DNA from: Litoditis marina
Taxonomy: Eukaryota > Nematoda > Chromadorea > Rhabditida > Rhabditidae
NCBI GenBank assembly: GCA_964036275.1
Contig: OZ038435.1
Coordinates: forward strand, 31,477,521-31,541,520
DNA: 64,000 nucleotides
Direction of reading: 5' to 3'
This document shows positions 13,101-24,470 of this stretch, piece after piece. Both the position numbers and the translations under genes were made by a program. Position 1 is the first letter of the stretch. Every line of letters starts with the position of its first letter. The notes beneath the pieces were generated by a model. The model was not told the origin of the DNA. It ran no database searches and worked only from the letters and a program-made list of their open reading frames with translations.

Positions 13101-16100
13101 AGATGGGAGATCGATTTTTATACGAAACAAGTAGACAGTAGTATTGATTCACGACAATGTTTTCAGATTCTCACCTGCCCTAAGATTCTGTTCTGCGATG
13201 AACCAACGTCTGGTTTGGATGCTTTCATGGCCGGTCAGTCTTTGTGAACGCATTTCGAACATGATCAAAAAATATTCAAATAAGAGTGATGACTGAAATG
13301 TTCTTAGGAAAATCAAGAACGTGGGTTCAGCGTCGAACTATGTTAACAACAACATGGGACACAAATGAAATCGTGCATTTTCAGTGAAATAAGTATTCTG
13401 TATCTCATGGCTATATCCAATATCTGTGTGAGAGAATGTTATAGGCATCTCTACTTCATGAGTTCGGCTGTCTGTAAAATGTCTTCATTATTCCAGGCCA
13501 CGTAGTACAAGCGCTTCGTGATCTGGCCGAAGGTGGCATGACTGTGATAATCACAATTCATCAGCCCAGCAGTCAAGTCTATTCACTGTTCAATAAGTAC
13601 GTTGCCGGTTCATCGTCTTCATAAAAGCGAATGTTACATTGGTAAAAACTGGTAGTAAAATTAACACAATAAACCTCATATTCACAGATTTATACTAGAA
13701 TCTGGTGATTATCTCAGTTCTACTGCGTGTACCACATGGATCTACTCACTTTTTCGTGTTGGGTGTACTTACTTGCATAACACTCTATTGTAGTTTTTCA
13801 CATTGTTAGGCACAGAAAATGGTTAGAAATATTCACGTTTTTTTAGTTTGTGTTTGATGGCGTGTGGTCGTATCATCTACCTCGGTCCTGCACACGATGC
13901 CGCTCCTCTCTTCGACAAGTGAGTTCCAGGCTCCAACTCCTGTCATTTAGATATAAATAGAAAGATATGTAACATCATCATCATCAAAATGCTCAAATTT
14001 ATAGTATTTTTTCAAACTTCAGATGTTTTAGCTGAAAATTTGTGTTTTCTATCTGAGAAATTGGATAAAGTGGATTACAAAGAACACTTTACTTCGTATT
14101 TTCATATTCAGTTTTTTTGATGAGGCACCTGTTATATGAGTTATATCAACCTCAATTTACAAAAATGTTACTTTCCAGATGTGGTTTCCCGTGCCCTGCC
14201 TTCTTCAACCCAGCTGATCATCTGATCAGGACACTGGCCATTATTGACAAGGACCGCACCACATCACTAAGAACTGTCGCGGTATGAAATTTATTTTGAA
14301 TTCTAAAGACCACAATCTACTTACAGTGACAGTCTATGAAGTGCCGAAAAGCTGGCTGATCACAAAAAATGTTTAGAATCAACTAGAGTATTTTCCGAAA
14401 TTTTGTGTTGTGCATCTTACTTTTTAACTGAAATTTCGGTTGATCTGGGTATCATTAGTTTCAAAATAGATTGTACTCATTCAGACTACTTTTAAATAAA
14501 TTTCTGTTTGCATTCATTGAAACAGTTTCCTTCAGAAAATTCGTGATGGTTTCCTGAAGAGTGATCATGGAAAGGCTCTCATACAGATCAGCAAAGCCGA
14601 TAAGGTTAGTCTCTTGAAAACTAAGTACGTAATTATGCTATTTTCGTTTCAAGGTTTTTTTGGAAATGTTTTATTTAGGATTCTGATCGACGAAGTTCCT
14701 ACCAGGACAGTATCACGGGTTCGGACAAAACATTCTTCAGTCAAGAGTGGGTTTACAATGCTACTTCTGAAATAAATCGGTAACGAAACATAAATTAAGT
14801 CTACCAAAATGTAAAATGTATCGTTCATGACAACTAAAGACTTATGTTGCACCACCACTGCACAATTTTTACCACAAGAACCAACAATAAAAAAACATTA
14901 AAACCATACAAAAATTGTATTTTCAGCTATGCCACTTCGTTCATGACGCAGTTCTCTGCACTCTGCTGGCGGTCCTGGCTCACGGTTATTAGAGATCCAA
15001 TCCTTCTCAGAATTCGAATGATTCAAATCATTGTGAGTTTTTATAGGGCCAGAGCTTCGTTGGACTGGTTCTACTTTCAACTAAAAACTATTCTTGAGAT
15101 TGACAAATTGGCTGGTTTCATTAGTAACATTTCGCGATGGAAGATTTTCCGTCTTATTTGATCAGTTTTGTCAGCAACACACCGACAGGAACAAAATCTG
15201 AAACAGAATTTGATCTGTACTCTAAGAGTGCACCACAACTAGTACTCTATCTTGTTTCTTTTCGAACTAATTATTATCGAAAATCTATAATCACAACACG
15301 AGGACTATATAGTGTTAGTCAATCGCACAGTCACGTGAAACATGTTCAACACAGCAGAACTCAGAAACGTGCAATGAGATTCCCCATTAGAATGCCAACT
15401 TCACGTGGCTCGTCAATTAACTTCTAGTAAACTTCATTTTTCACCTCAGGTGACAGCGTTGATCACGGGTTTCGTCTACTTTATAATCCCTAACACCTAG
15501 AACAAGACATCCATTCACTGTAGTTGTATGTATACAGAATCTACAACCCTGCTCTATAGTCCCTGTTTTTCGGCTCGTTAACAATATCGCGCATCAAGAT
15601 CGAACTACAACAAATATTTGGTCACCACCTATAATAAACCCTAATTCAGGTGACAGCTCTGATCACGGGTTTCGTGTACTTCAACACCCCCATCACTCCG
15701 GCGACCATCATCTCCATCAACGGAATAATGTTCAACCACATTCGCAACATCAACTTCATGCTCCAGTTCCCAAACGTGCCCGTAAGTTTACACATATTTG
15801 ATTGGAATGGTGGGCGACTATTGACGCATACATAAGTGCAACTAACTTTGTTCCAGGAAGGGTACTACAAAAACTAATATAACATTGAACGTGATCAAAC
15901 CGCAACATGGCCTGTTAGTCTTTATTGGTTTTCTTTCACTTGCGTAATTGTGTTTTGTACATAGTGCAAGATTGTTGATGAGGAAGAGTTGTATGATATA
16001 CTTTTCCATCGACTTAACACGAAGCTATGAATACTTAGAGAAAAATTAACAGTGTTTGTGAGTAAAAATTGAGAATTTGCTCACCTGAACCACACATTCC

Positions 16101-19100
16101 TACATTTATAAAAAATCTATTGATTGAAGGCGTGTTCTGATTTTCACGACTTTGCAAAATACACGCCGAATGATCCTTTGTCTTCAACAAACTAACCTAG
16201 GCAAACGTTTAAAGGGACAATGTGTAACTTTAGGTGATAACAGCAGAATTGCCAATCGTTCTTCGAGAGAATGCAAACGGGGTTTATAGGACCAGTACCT
16301 ACTTCCTGGCCAAGAATATCGCTGAGGTACGTTGCTGGAAATAATAAGTTATATAGTCGCCATTTTCCCCACGACGACAGCAGAGAGTTCAATTGATTGA
16401 GCAATGCGGGGCGAGCGGTCGTTGATTATGTGCCAGCGGACGAGAGAGTGTGTAGATCAATGATACGCAGACTGTCTGGCCCGTCGTCAAACCCCCTCCC
16501 ATACAAAATCGATGACACGGTGTCCACGACGGTTTGGCAAATCCTATGTGGAGTAACCAATCGGAAATATTCAATAAAACTCATCACAATTTCCTCGCCT
16601 TGAAAATTGAGAAATGGTGTTTCGGCTACGGAAAAAATGAGAGACGTAAACATCTAAACATCATTCAATAACGATTTCAGTTTCAAATAGCGTGATCCTT
16701 TGTCTTCAACAAACTAACCTAGGCAAACGTTTAAAGGGACCGTACCTCTACAATGTGCAATGTAGGTAATTTTTGAAAAATGAAATAAGTCATTTATTCG
16801 GTTTTGAGATGAAAGTCCATACATTACGTACAAAGAGTTCAAAAAACCACATTAGTAAGGATCAAAACAGAAGCCAACAGGATTAAGGTTACTGTAATGC
16901 AGCAATTCTTAATCTATCACTGCTTTGTAGTTTTCATGATATTTACGAATCTTTCTTTACAGATTTCATATTGGTAATTTTGGTCATGCTTTGAATATGG
17001 TTTTGTAATTTTATGGACATTTTGAAAATTTTGTACGTAGGTGAACTCGGCGGTGTATGTTCGTGCGCGTGGTCGCGCCGCACTTTTGAGAACACGGAGC
17101 AAGACAGGAAGCTGACACATATATGAATGATTTTGGTTTTTTAATATGAACAATATCGACTAATCAGCTCAAACCTCCAAATTAAAGAGGAGCGGTCCCT
17201 TTACGTACAGAAAGTTCAGAATCCCACATTATTACGGAGCAAAATACAAGCCAACAAGATTTTCTACGAATGTGAATATCCATCTGATACGAATAACAAA
17301 ACCAGCGGATAGTTGAGATAACAATTCGCCGTTAATTTTGTTTTAGCTCTTTTCTACCATAAAATAAAAAGTAACTGAACGAACCTGACGAAACAGTTAA
17401 CTTTTTTCAGCTCCCACAGTACATAGTTCTACCAGTCGTCTACAACATCATTGTGTATTGGATGTCAGGTAGGCTTTGACCCATTCGCGGGACAATTTCA
17501 GAAACAATGCGCAAAGTTTATTTTGTGATCAGCATAGCTGTGTGATGTGATTGGGGTGTACTTTTGATGGTTTGCTGATCAGTAATATCCTAGATAGACA
17601 CGGTCGAGTTAATTGAACATATCACTGTTGAATGGAAGATTTTCTTCTCATTTACCTCAATCACCAGGCAGCGTGGCAATTCCTCCAATCTCACGAGAAG
17701 TTCATATGACTTTCCCATGAGATACCTCATGAGCTACTCGTGAACTCTCAATGCTGTAGCATAGCAATCAATAAATAGAATCTCATGAGAAGCTCTTGCG
17801 AATAGCTCATGAGGTGTCTCTTGAGATTTGTGAGGGATTGCTACGCCGCCAGGTCAGACGGAATTTTGAAGCCAACATAGTGAGTTGGAAATAAAAATCA
17901 ATCGACTAAACTAGGATTCTTGATCCACGAAATTGCAATATTCCTATTTCAGGTCTCTACCCGAATGTATGGAGTTTCCTGTTTGCCTGTTTTGTAGTCA
18001 TCCTCATCACAAATGTCGCCATATCAATTTGTGAGTTGTTCGCTATATTATATAGGTAGGAAAAAACGTATATTTTACCACGAATTTTCTTCTGCAAGTT
18101 CAGTTTTGTCTGGACACGACCAAAATTGAAATACTGCACTCATTGCCAGCTAGGGTGAATCTGCTGTCTTTTTAATTGGGTTAGAATCTTCGTTGTATTG
18201 CTTTTACTCACTTAGTTGCGAATCCAATTTCAGATTTATACGTTGCTTTATTAGTTGCAAACTAACTACAGCTGTAGACTTTCGATGTTTTCAAACTTCT
18301 TACTCAGACATAGTTTTTTTTACAAATTCTGAATCTCGTTCCAGCGTACGCAGTGGCGACCATTTTCGGTAACACTGATGTGGCCATGACCATTCTGCCC
18401 ATCTTCGTGGTCCCCATCCTGGCATTTGGAGGATTCTTCATCACATTCGAGAGTATTCCCCCGTATTTCACGTGGTTGTCGGATATTTCGTACTTTAAGT
18501 AAGTTTAGAGTCTAACACTAACGCCAAATGTAACCAGTTTTACAAAAACTGAAAACAAGAATAATATAATCCCTCACGGTGAATGTGTTTTATGTGACCA
18601 AAGTGTGGCCAACCGTTCGGACTCATCGAATACTTCAGGATGATCACGTTTCGGGTTTCGCGCGATCTAAAAATAGTTGATAGCATCAATTTGTATTTTT
18701 TAGGTATGGATACGAAGCTCTCGCCATCAATCAATGGGAAAACATCGATGTTATTGAGGGTAAGTATAAAGGAGTGTTTTTTTAAAGGTTCACCAAAGTA
18801 CGTATGCTAGAATATCCCTTCACCAACATCCAACACTGCGTCTCTCGCTCTGCGCACTCTATTTTGCGACACTTGTATCCCGGCAAGATAGACTATCAGA
18901 GACACGGATTGAGATAACTCAGGACGGGGTCTGAGAAAGAATGAGAGTTACCTGTGGAATTATGAACTTCCATAAAGTTAATACACAAGAAGAGTCTTTT
19001 TATTTCTAGGCTGTTTGAATGCTACGAAGTCATTTACTGACTGTCCCACCACCGGTGACGCTGTTTTGGATCAGGTGAGAAGATTGGTTCCCACTAACGT

Positions 19101-19403
19101 CGAAATGGTTGTTGCATATATGACCTCACTCGTAGTTTTCAAACTATTGTTTCTGTTGCCTATCACCCTTTAGTTGTATTTGTCTATAACATCTTAAACC
19201 TCTGAGCTCCAAAGCAGTAGAGACTGTAATTGAGTTAGCTTTTTAAAAAAACGAATGTATATCAATTAATGAACACTTTTTTCCAGATTGACTTCCGGTC
19301 GTCCAACAAATGGCCCGATATGCTCATTTTGTTTGGAATGACCATCGTGTTACGGTTTATTTCCTATATTGCACTCATGATTAGAAGTTATAAGAACCAG
19401 TAG
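10141..19403 (+). CDS. ABCG-family half-transporter, copy 2 (complete, 22 exons, 656 aa)
   Basis: Complete tandem paralogue of the gene to the left. Exons: 10141-10244, 10869-10987, 11189-11237, 11439-11556, 11909-11980, 12336-12407, 12634-12732, 13167-13233, 13497-13596, 13847-13918, 14179-14281, 14536-14604, 14679-14746, 14927-15032, 15650-15781, 16234-16326, 17411-17468, 17953-18030, 18345-18498, 18704-18759, 19010-19074, 19287-19403. Phases join throughout. The domain order is N-tail, Walker A ([11 protein letters not shown]), ABC signature written [14 protein letters not shown] (usual LSGGE), Walker B with [12 protein letters not shown]-loop TIHQPSSQ, then the transmembrane half with the [12 protein letters not shown] stretch and a C-terminal SYKNQ. 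The start at 10141 is the first in-frame ATG after TTTTTTTAAG, which could itself be an acceptor; an ATG at 10126 would add five residues. Half-transporter length is normal for ABCG. A possible poly(A) signal, AATAAA, lies near 19497. The substrate cannot be inferred. Confidence 0.92.
15318..15427. repeat. dispersed repeat with CACGTGAA...TTCACGTG ends (copy 1)
   Basis: This shares the order GTTAGTCAATCGCACAGTCACGTGAAACATG, CAGCAGAACTCAGAAACGTGCAA, ATTAGAATGCCAACTTCACGTGG with copies at 23392, 26262 and 39612. The copies at 26262 and 39612 are in the opposite orientation. No coding capacity. Confidence 0.6.
15450..15482 (+). pseudogene. relic duplicate of ABCG copy 2 exon 15650 (5' part only)
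   Basis: The 33 bases after a good acceptor (TTTTTCACCTCAG) repeat the start of the real exon at 15650 (codons for [11 protein letters not shown]), exactly 200 bp upstream. The copy then diverges and meets an in-frame TAG within a few codons. Use of this relic would end translation early, so it is either dead or a poison exon. Confidence 0.7.
16169..16741. repeat. about 50-bp direct repeats (16169-16219, 16691-16741) flanking ABCG exon 16234-16326
   Basis: TGATCCTTTGTCTTCAACAA and the following bases through GGCAAACGTTTAAAGGGAC occur once just before the exon at 16234 and again just before the 466-bp MITE at 16735. The first copy ends in the same AAAGGGAC that begins the MITE, as if a MITE end was carried along in a local duplication. 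Confidence 0.7.
16735..17200. mobile_element. 466-bp TTAA-flanked MITE (copy 1)
   Basis: It has terminal inverted AGGGACCG...CGGTCCCT ends, TTAA at the left and TTAC at the right. It is the same length (466 bp) as, and collinear in inverse orientation with, the element at 26345-26810. The interior has a TTTTGAAAATTTTGTACGTAGG word and no long ORF. TTAA target choice is typical of piggyBac-like transposition, but the ends do not begin with the usual CCC, so the superfamily is uncertain. It lies in the ABCG copy 2 intron before exon 17411. Confidence 0.8.
17666..17850. mobile_element. CTCATGAG-rich terminal-inverted-repeat element
   Basis: Ends GGCAGCGTGGCAATTCCTCC and GGGATTGCTACGCCGCC form an inverted repeat of about 17 bp. 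The interior is built of the palindrome CTCATGAG and its variants around a central TGTAGCATAGCAATCAAT. No coding capacity is seen. It lies in an ABCG copy 2 intron. Confidence 0.75.
18799..18930. mobile_element. second copy of the ACGTATGCTAGAA foldback element
   Basis: The left arm shares ACGTATGCTAGAA and CTGCGTCTCTCGCTCTGC with the element at 5091-5255; the right arm is more decayed (GAGACACGGATTGAG...CAGGACGGGG). It lies in the intron before the exon at 19010. Confidence 0.5.
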
Positions 19404-20061
19404 TGTGTCACCATTATTAAGTTTCAATCTTACGTCCCAAATAATTTCATACAAAGTATTTTTGTGTTTTTGCCATATATGAAGTTCGTCCTCTCCAAAA
19501 ATAAACATCGATTAGTAAGCCTCTCAATTATGGTCTTTCCTAAGTCAGTAACTTTGTTTCATTATAACTTCATGTTTTTCTTCACCATGGATGTAATTAG
19601 CGTTTTGTACTACTTGGAGCGATGAAGATACTCTAATCGTGTTTTTTATTACTTTTTCTTTGTTTTAAATCGAGCGATTTCCCAGAAAAAGCGGAAATCG
19701 CTCTGTCGTGTAATACGTTTTTCTTTCACAGAACGTTGGACGATAATATATTTTTCGTTAACAAGTACTTCAACAAATCATCATGCACGCTGCAATGATA
19801 TTAGAGGACACATCACAGCGCTAAATTATAGATTGTGAACACGCTTTTTCTGAACGAGAAGGGCAATTATGTGGTAAAGTAGTGTTTGAAGAATTAATTT
19901 CAATTCCGGGTACTACTGAATTTGATTACAGGTCAGTGATACACCTTGTGATCACGGAATTGGAGCAAGAACTGTTTGGGTTGATAAAAGTTGTCGAGAG
20001 GTTTGTAAGGTCGATTTATGACGGGCAGACTACAACTATTAGAAAACAGTCTTTATAATAT

Positions 20062-20155
20062 TGGACGGGCGTAACTGTAGAAGGTTATTGATTGATGAAA
20101 CATGAGCTTGTACTCTATTTCACCAATCGATGTCCTTCTACAGTAATCCGTCGAA
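20062..20155. repeat. foldback, TACTGTAGAAGG arms
   Basis: The left arm GTAACTGTAGAAGGTTATTG and the right arm CCTTCTACAGTAATCCGTC are inverted. Next to the arms, TTGATTGATGAAA and TTTCACCAATCGA extend the symmetry. A related single arm lies at about 20313-20340. Confidence 0.55.
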
Positions 20156-21907
20156 TATTCAGAAGGGTTTTTTTTTCAATAAATTAATCCTTGTGTTTTT
20201 TTTAAACCGTCAGAGATTGTTATAGTGAAGGTTCGAAAGACAATCCCCAAATTTTATGAAAATTCCGATAATGTCAATATACCAAACTTTGACCTTAAAG
20301 TTTGAGCATATTACTGTAGAAGGTTACAAGTTGGTGGAACAAACTATACCAGTTCTACGACTTTGCTACGGCACCACAACTTGCAGTTGCTCACACCCTA
20401 TGCACACCAATCGCTTATAGCACAGCCCAAACTCATTATCCATTAACAAGCACAAATTTTACAGTTTTTCCATTGATTCCAGATTTTAATTCTAGGAAAA
20501 TTGAACATTTTCCGTTCAAAAATCGAACCTTGTCCTCTGTTACTTCTATAACGGATGTGTATTCCGTGCTACGTAATCGTAGTTGACCTAGTACAAAATT
20601 GAAAATACAATTATATGAGGATACGATTTTTGTTCTCGCGTACTTCAAGTACGAACAACTACTTGAAACAGAATAAATAAAAAAAAGAACACAGAATGGT
20701 TCTTAATTTCAACCTAATTCAACCCCTTTTAAACAGTAATACCTTGACGGTTGTGGTCATATCAACAACGGGCGACTTCGATTCATAGTGCAATCGGTTA
20801 CTAATAAACCTAATAGTTGCACTTGTGCCTTTTTAATGTGCGTTAAAATGATGATAAGCTTTACTATTGTGCGAAAGTTGTTAAATGTGGTGCTCACATC
20901 TCATCACGAGCTTGCGATTCAAACGTTTCCCATCAAACCAGAGAACGTGCTCCACAATTGCATGGAAACATATGAGCAACGTCATGATCCGTCCAATGGT
21001 TTTTGAGCTCTTCTCTCTTCTTGAGTTGTGGAGTTTTCTCCGTTTTGACAAACACCCATTAATAATACGATCATTTTTAGGGTTTCCCCAAGGCCTTCTC
21101 AAGAAATGTTGACAAATCTGTTTAGCTCGGACTAAAATGTCGAAACCATCGATTTGAGCCTATTTAGCGGTGTGATAAAGTGGCTCATTCATAACAAATG
21201 TGTTCATGACATTAGAGAACTCCATATACAAGCAAAGTGTGTAAATTATGAAGTAATTCTAACATTGAGAACAGGTCACAGGTTTCTAGCCTGAATTTGT
21301 CTAAATAAAAATATATCTAAAAATCAGATCCGTACTCTGTTTAACAAGATGTTGTTTGAGTTGTTTCTTTTGTGTGAACGTTGGGTTACGTCGCTCAAGA
21401 AATCAGATGCGAAAACGACTATTCGGGTGGGCGGCGTAGTATCTCTACCAATTACGAGAAGCTAAAAGATGCTTTTGTGTTGTTTTCCCAATACTTCTAT
21501 GGTGAAGATGGAATCTGCAGAGTGTCTCAGAAGTTTGACTAACAAAGTACTTTTTATCGTACTATGCTGGTGGTTCAAAATAATTTCTGGCGTCAGGAAG
21601 AAAACCAGTTTTGAAGTTCAGACACAAAATCTCCCAGTTGCGAGTTTTTCTAGTTCTGGAAAAACGAGTTTTTCGATTTCAGAGTTTTTGTTCAATGTGG
21701 TGCAAAATGTTTCCTGCGGGTTTTTTGATTCATTCTTCCCCCTCGTACGATCCTCTTTAAAGTTCAGTTTGTTTCGTTCCCCATTCGCGCTCAGAATTGC
21801 AAAGTGCTGCCCAATTTTTTCACGCTTTCCAGCCAACGTCGAAAACAATGCATCAATTATGCCATTTCCGTCGTTTGCATTCAAAGTGGGCGGAGTCTTT
21901 TTTAAAT

Positions 21908-21987
21908 CCACCAATTGGCGGATGAAAGTGGGCGTGGTGACAGGTAGAAAAGAGGGGTAGGTGGGACCAGAACCATTCCATATTATC
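21908..21987 (+). promoter_or_regulatory. putative proximal promoter of the peptide-precursor gene
   Basis: It contains an inverted CCAAT box (CCACCAATTGGCGG, 21908-21921) and a GC/CACC-box-like GGGCGTGG at about 21930, within 80 bp of the start codon. A GGGCGGAG word lies near 21890. No TATA box is clear. The role is inferred from position and motif only. Confidence 0.3.
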
Positions 21988-24466
21988 ATGCTCCGACTGG
22001 TGCTCGCCCTCTCCGCTTTCGTTTTGATCGCTCATGCTCAGATCACGCCCGAGCTGCAGCAGCAACCGGTAGGTTAAAAATGGGCAACAGTAGCTGTCTG
22101 GCCTTGCCAAAAAAATGTATACCGGAAAATAACTGTAGTGAAGGTCATCTTATACCTTTGAAGATTAAGCACCAGGGCAATCCGTTGTAACATTCATAAG
22201 AGCAGCTCATTGAGAATACTCACCACTTCTCATAAGATTCAGTTGATGGCTTTGCTTGATCATGGAAAATTAGAAGGAAGTTCATGGCAAAAAACATCTC
22301 ATGAGGTCCCTGTCTACTGAGCCGCATCAAGTTACTAACCGGTCAAGTTAACCAGGCTCTCCTGAAACTTTTTTTGTGACTACATTCTAATACCTGTATC
22401 TTGGATCTGTTCGATACGGTGATAAGTTTTGCTTGAGAGACCCCACGACACAACATGCGGGTGATTTATATTTCTTAACATCCCTACTAAGAGTTTGGTA
22501 GCGTAACAATTCATAGTCCAGAATGCTTTCCATCGTGTTGAAATTTTTCAAAGAAAATAGCAAGAGTAACACCGAGCGAGCAAAACCACTTCGCGACAGA
22601 ATGGTTTCCATGAAAAACTTACGTATGAAGTTGCATTAGCACCCTACCAGCCTGAGTGGGATAGACAAAAATCTACGCATGAAACACACGTTTATGTTCA
22701 TTCTCCACTAGCATTTGACATCAAATGAACAATTCTCTCGTGTGTTGTTTTGTGCGAGTTTGCGACTGACTACAAAACCTCAAACCAAAATAATTTATAA
22801 AGCAGCTAAATGTTGTACTGGTTTTTCCTAATTCTGCTAATCGACTTCTTCAGATGAAACGTTTCTACGCGTGGGACGCCGCCAAGCGAGCAGTGAACCC
22901 CTCCGATTACAAAGATGTGACCGAGAAAAGAAAACAGTAAGTACCTTCTCACTTTTTATCTTTTTTCATTCAATGTATTTTAGTGACCGTTATAACCAGC
23001 CCCGTACAATTTGATTGCCACACCAGTGATGGAAATAAAGTAAGAATGCGTCACAATCTAGTTTTCAGAGAATATTATCCATTTACGGGGTCTATTACAT
23101 TTAGTTGTAGAGGATCTAAGACCAGCTTTTTTGAGTGGGAGACTTTCTGTTGAGTAAAATCTTCACATTTGATGAAATCTGGCTCTTCCTTTATTCACCT
23201 CGGAGTAGATATCCTGTTTTGAATACTGACCCCCCCCCTCCTAACTTTTCGTTTCGATTAGCTAACCTTTCTACATTTAGAGTAACCCTAGTATATACTA
23301 CAGAAGGAAAACGAATAATTTTTCACTTGATCTTTTACTTCAAAAAAACTTCACTTACAAACTCTGAAAACTCCGTGCAACCTAAACACCATTATACTGT
23401 TAATCAACTGTACAGTCAAGTGAAACATGTTAAACACATCATAGCTCAGAAACGTACAACGACAAAGTGCAGAATTTCTCATTAAAATGCTAACTTTACG
23501 TGACTACTCAGTTTACTCCTAGTATATTTTTTGCTCCGGCTTGTTTCCGTGTACTGGATTCTACGACCTGAAATACTGGATTCATGTATTTGCAATCTTT
23601 CACTAAATATCAAAATTCTCTCATGTATGATTTCCTCAAAACCTCATATGCATTATTCCTAATGGGTAACATGAGGGTGTACTGCATATATATTCATGAC
23701 AAAGCAAAGAGCGTCTGCTTCCATTACCTAATGTACTCATAATCAACTTTTTCTCGAGAAATGGCGAAATTTCTAATAATTGAGAAAGATAGAGGATACC
23801 AACATGTATTTTGAAGCGAGCGTAGGATAGAATTTTTGTTCTCAACTACGAAGGGTCGACGTGTACTGGCGGCGTAGCAAACCGTCCAACCTCATGAGAA
23901 GTTCATATGAGTTTTTTATGAGTTACCTCATGAGCTACTCGTGAACTCTTAATGTTGTAGCATAGCAATCAATAGAATCTCATGAGAAACTCGTACCAAT
24001 AGCTCATGAGATGATCTCATGAACTAAAGTGGGGATTGCTACGCCGCCTGGTATATGGCCCTATTCCTGAAGCCGAAACTAGGAACATTCCCGGCTTCTT
24101 TATTTCGACCGGTCTCTCCTCAAACACACACTATTTCTTCGCTTTTATATCCCACCGAAAAACAGTGCAAAAAAAAATAGTGCAAAAAAGCCGGAGACAC
24201 ATGATGGGACAAAGGTGTAGGAATGAATGTACCTTGATGGGTTGCTCACGTCTTGAGTGACTTTACAACACAGTCTTCGTACACCCCAAATGTTGGAAAA
24301 ATAGCAAAAACAAACAGATTTCCTGATCAAACTGCAAATATGTCTTCAATCTCGTTTTTTTGTCAGATTTTATGCGTGGGCCGGAAAACGCAGCTACGAA
24401 GATCCGGAAGAGCGGGAGATGATGCAGAAACGAAAGCAATTCTACGCCTGGGCCGGAAAGAGATAA
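21988..24466 (+). CDS. amidated neuropeptide precursor (FYAW-type peptides), 87 aa
   Basis: Three exons join in phase: 21988-22068, 22854-22936, 24367-24466. The protein opens with a typical signal peptide (MLRLVLALSAFVLIAHA, likely cut before QITPEL). Three related units follow between dibasic sites: KR-FYAWDAA-KR, then KRKQ-FYAWAG-KR twice, the last at the very C-terminus. Gly-Lys-Arg after Trp-Ala is the standard signal for convertase cleavage, basic-residue trimming and amidation, so two copies of (Q)FYAWA-amide are predicted, with a possible pyroglutamate if cleavage leaves Gln first. The spacers are acidic (SYEDPEEREMM, VNPSDYKDVTE), as in many precursors. The first unit lacks the amidation glycine and would give a free-acid variant. 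Likely site: regulated secretory pathway of neurons or endocrine cells. I do not recognise the family by name. The stop codon runs into AATAAA, implying a very short 3' UTR. Confidence 0.85.
23392..23523. repeat. dispersed repeat with CACGTGAA...TTCACGTG ends (copy 2)
   Basis: Same family and orientation as 15318-15427 (TACAGTCAAGTGAAACATGTTAAACAC, CTCAGAAACGTACAA, ATTAAAATGCTAACTTTACGTG). At the position where copy 3 carries an insertion, this copy has a single TTAA. It lies in intron 2 of the peptide gene. Confidence 0.6.
23868..24048. mobile_element. CTCATGAG-rich terminal-inverted-repeat element
   Basis: Ends GGCGGCGTAGCAAACCGTCC and GGGGATTGCTACGCCGCC, with an interior like the other copies, including TGTAGCATAGCAATCAATAG. 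It lies in intron 2 of the peptide-precursor gene. Confidence 0.78.
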
Positions 24467-24470
24467 TAAA
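24465..24470 (+). other. poly(A) signal AATAAA overlapping the stop codon of the peptide gene
   Basis: The sequence AGATAATAAATAAAC contains the TAA stop at 24464-24466, with AATAAA starting at its second base. The cleavage site would fall within a few tens of bases. Confidence 0.5.

Larger units (their letters stand above)
19404..21987. other. intergenic region between ABCG copy 2 and the peptide gene
   Basis: No supported gene is seen. There is a possible poly(A) signal for the ABCG gene near 19497. A foldback lies at about 20062-20155 (GTAACTGTAGAAGG...CCTTCTACAGTAATC), with a third related copy at about 20313. The part from 21469 to 21987 is open in frames on both strands, but no frame looks like a known protein; it probably contains the promoter of the peptide gene. 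Confidence 0.55.

Noticed and set aside
21469..21989. Long overlapping ORFs on both strands (163 codons on +, 123 on -) just upstream of the peptide gene
   Set aside because: Neither protein has a recognisable domain, both cover the same bases in opposite directions, and the plus frame stops before the peptide gene start. They are better explained as chance open frames in a less AT-rich promoter region.
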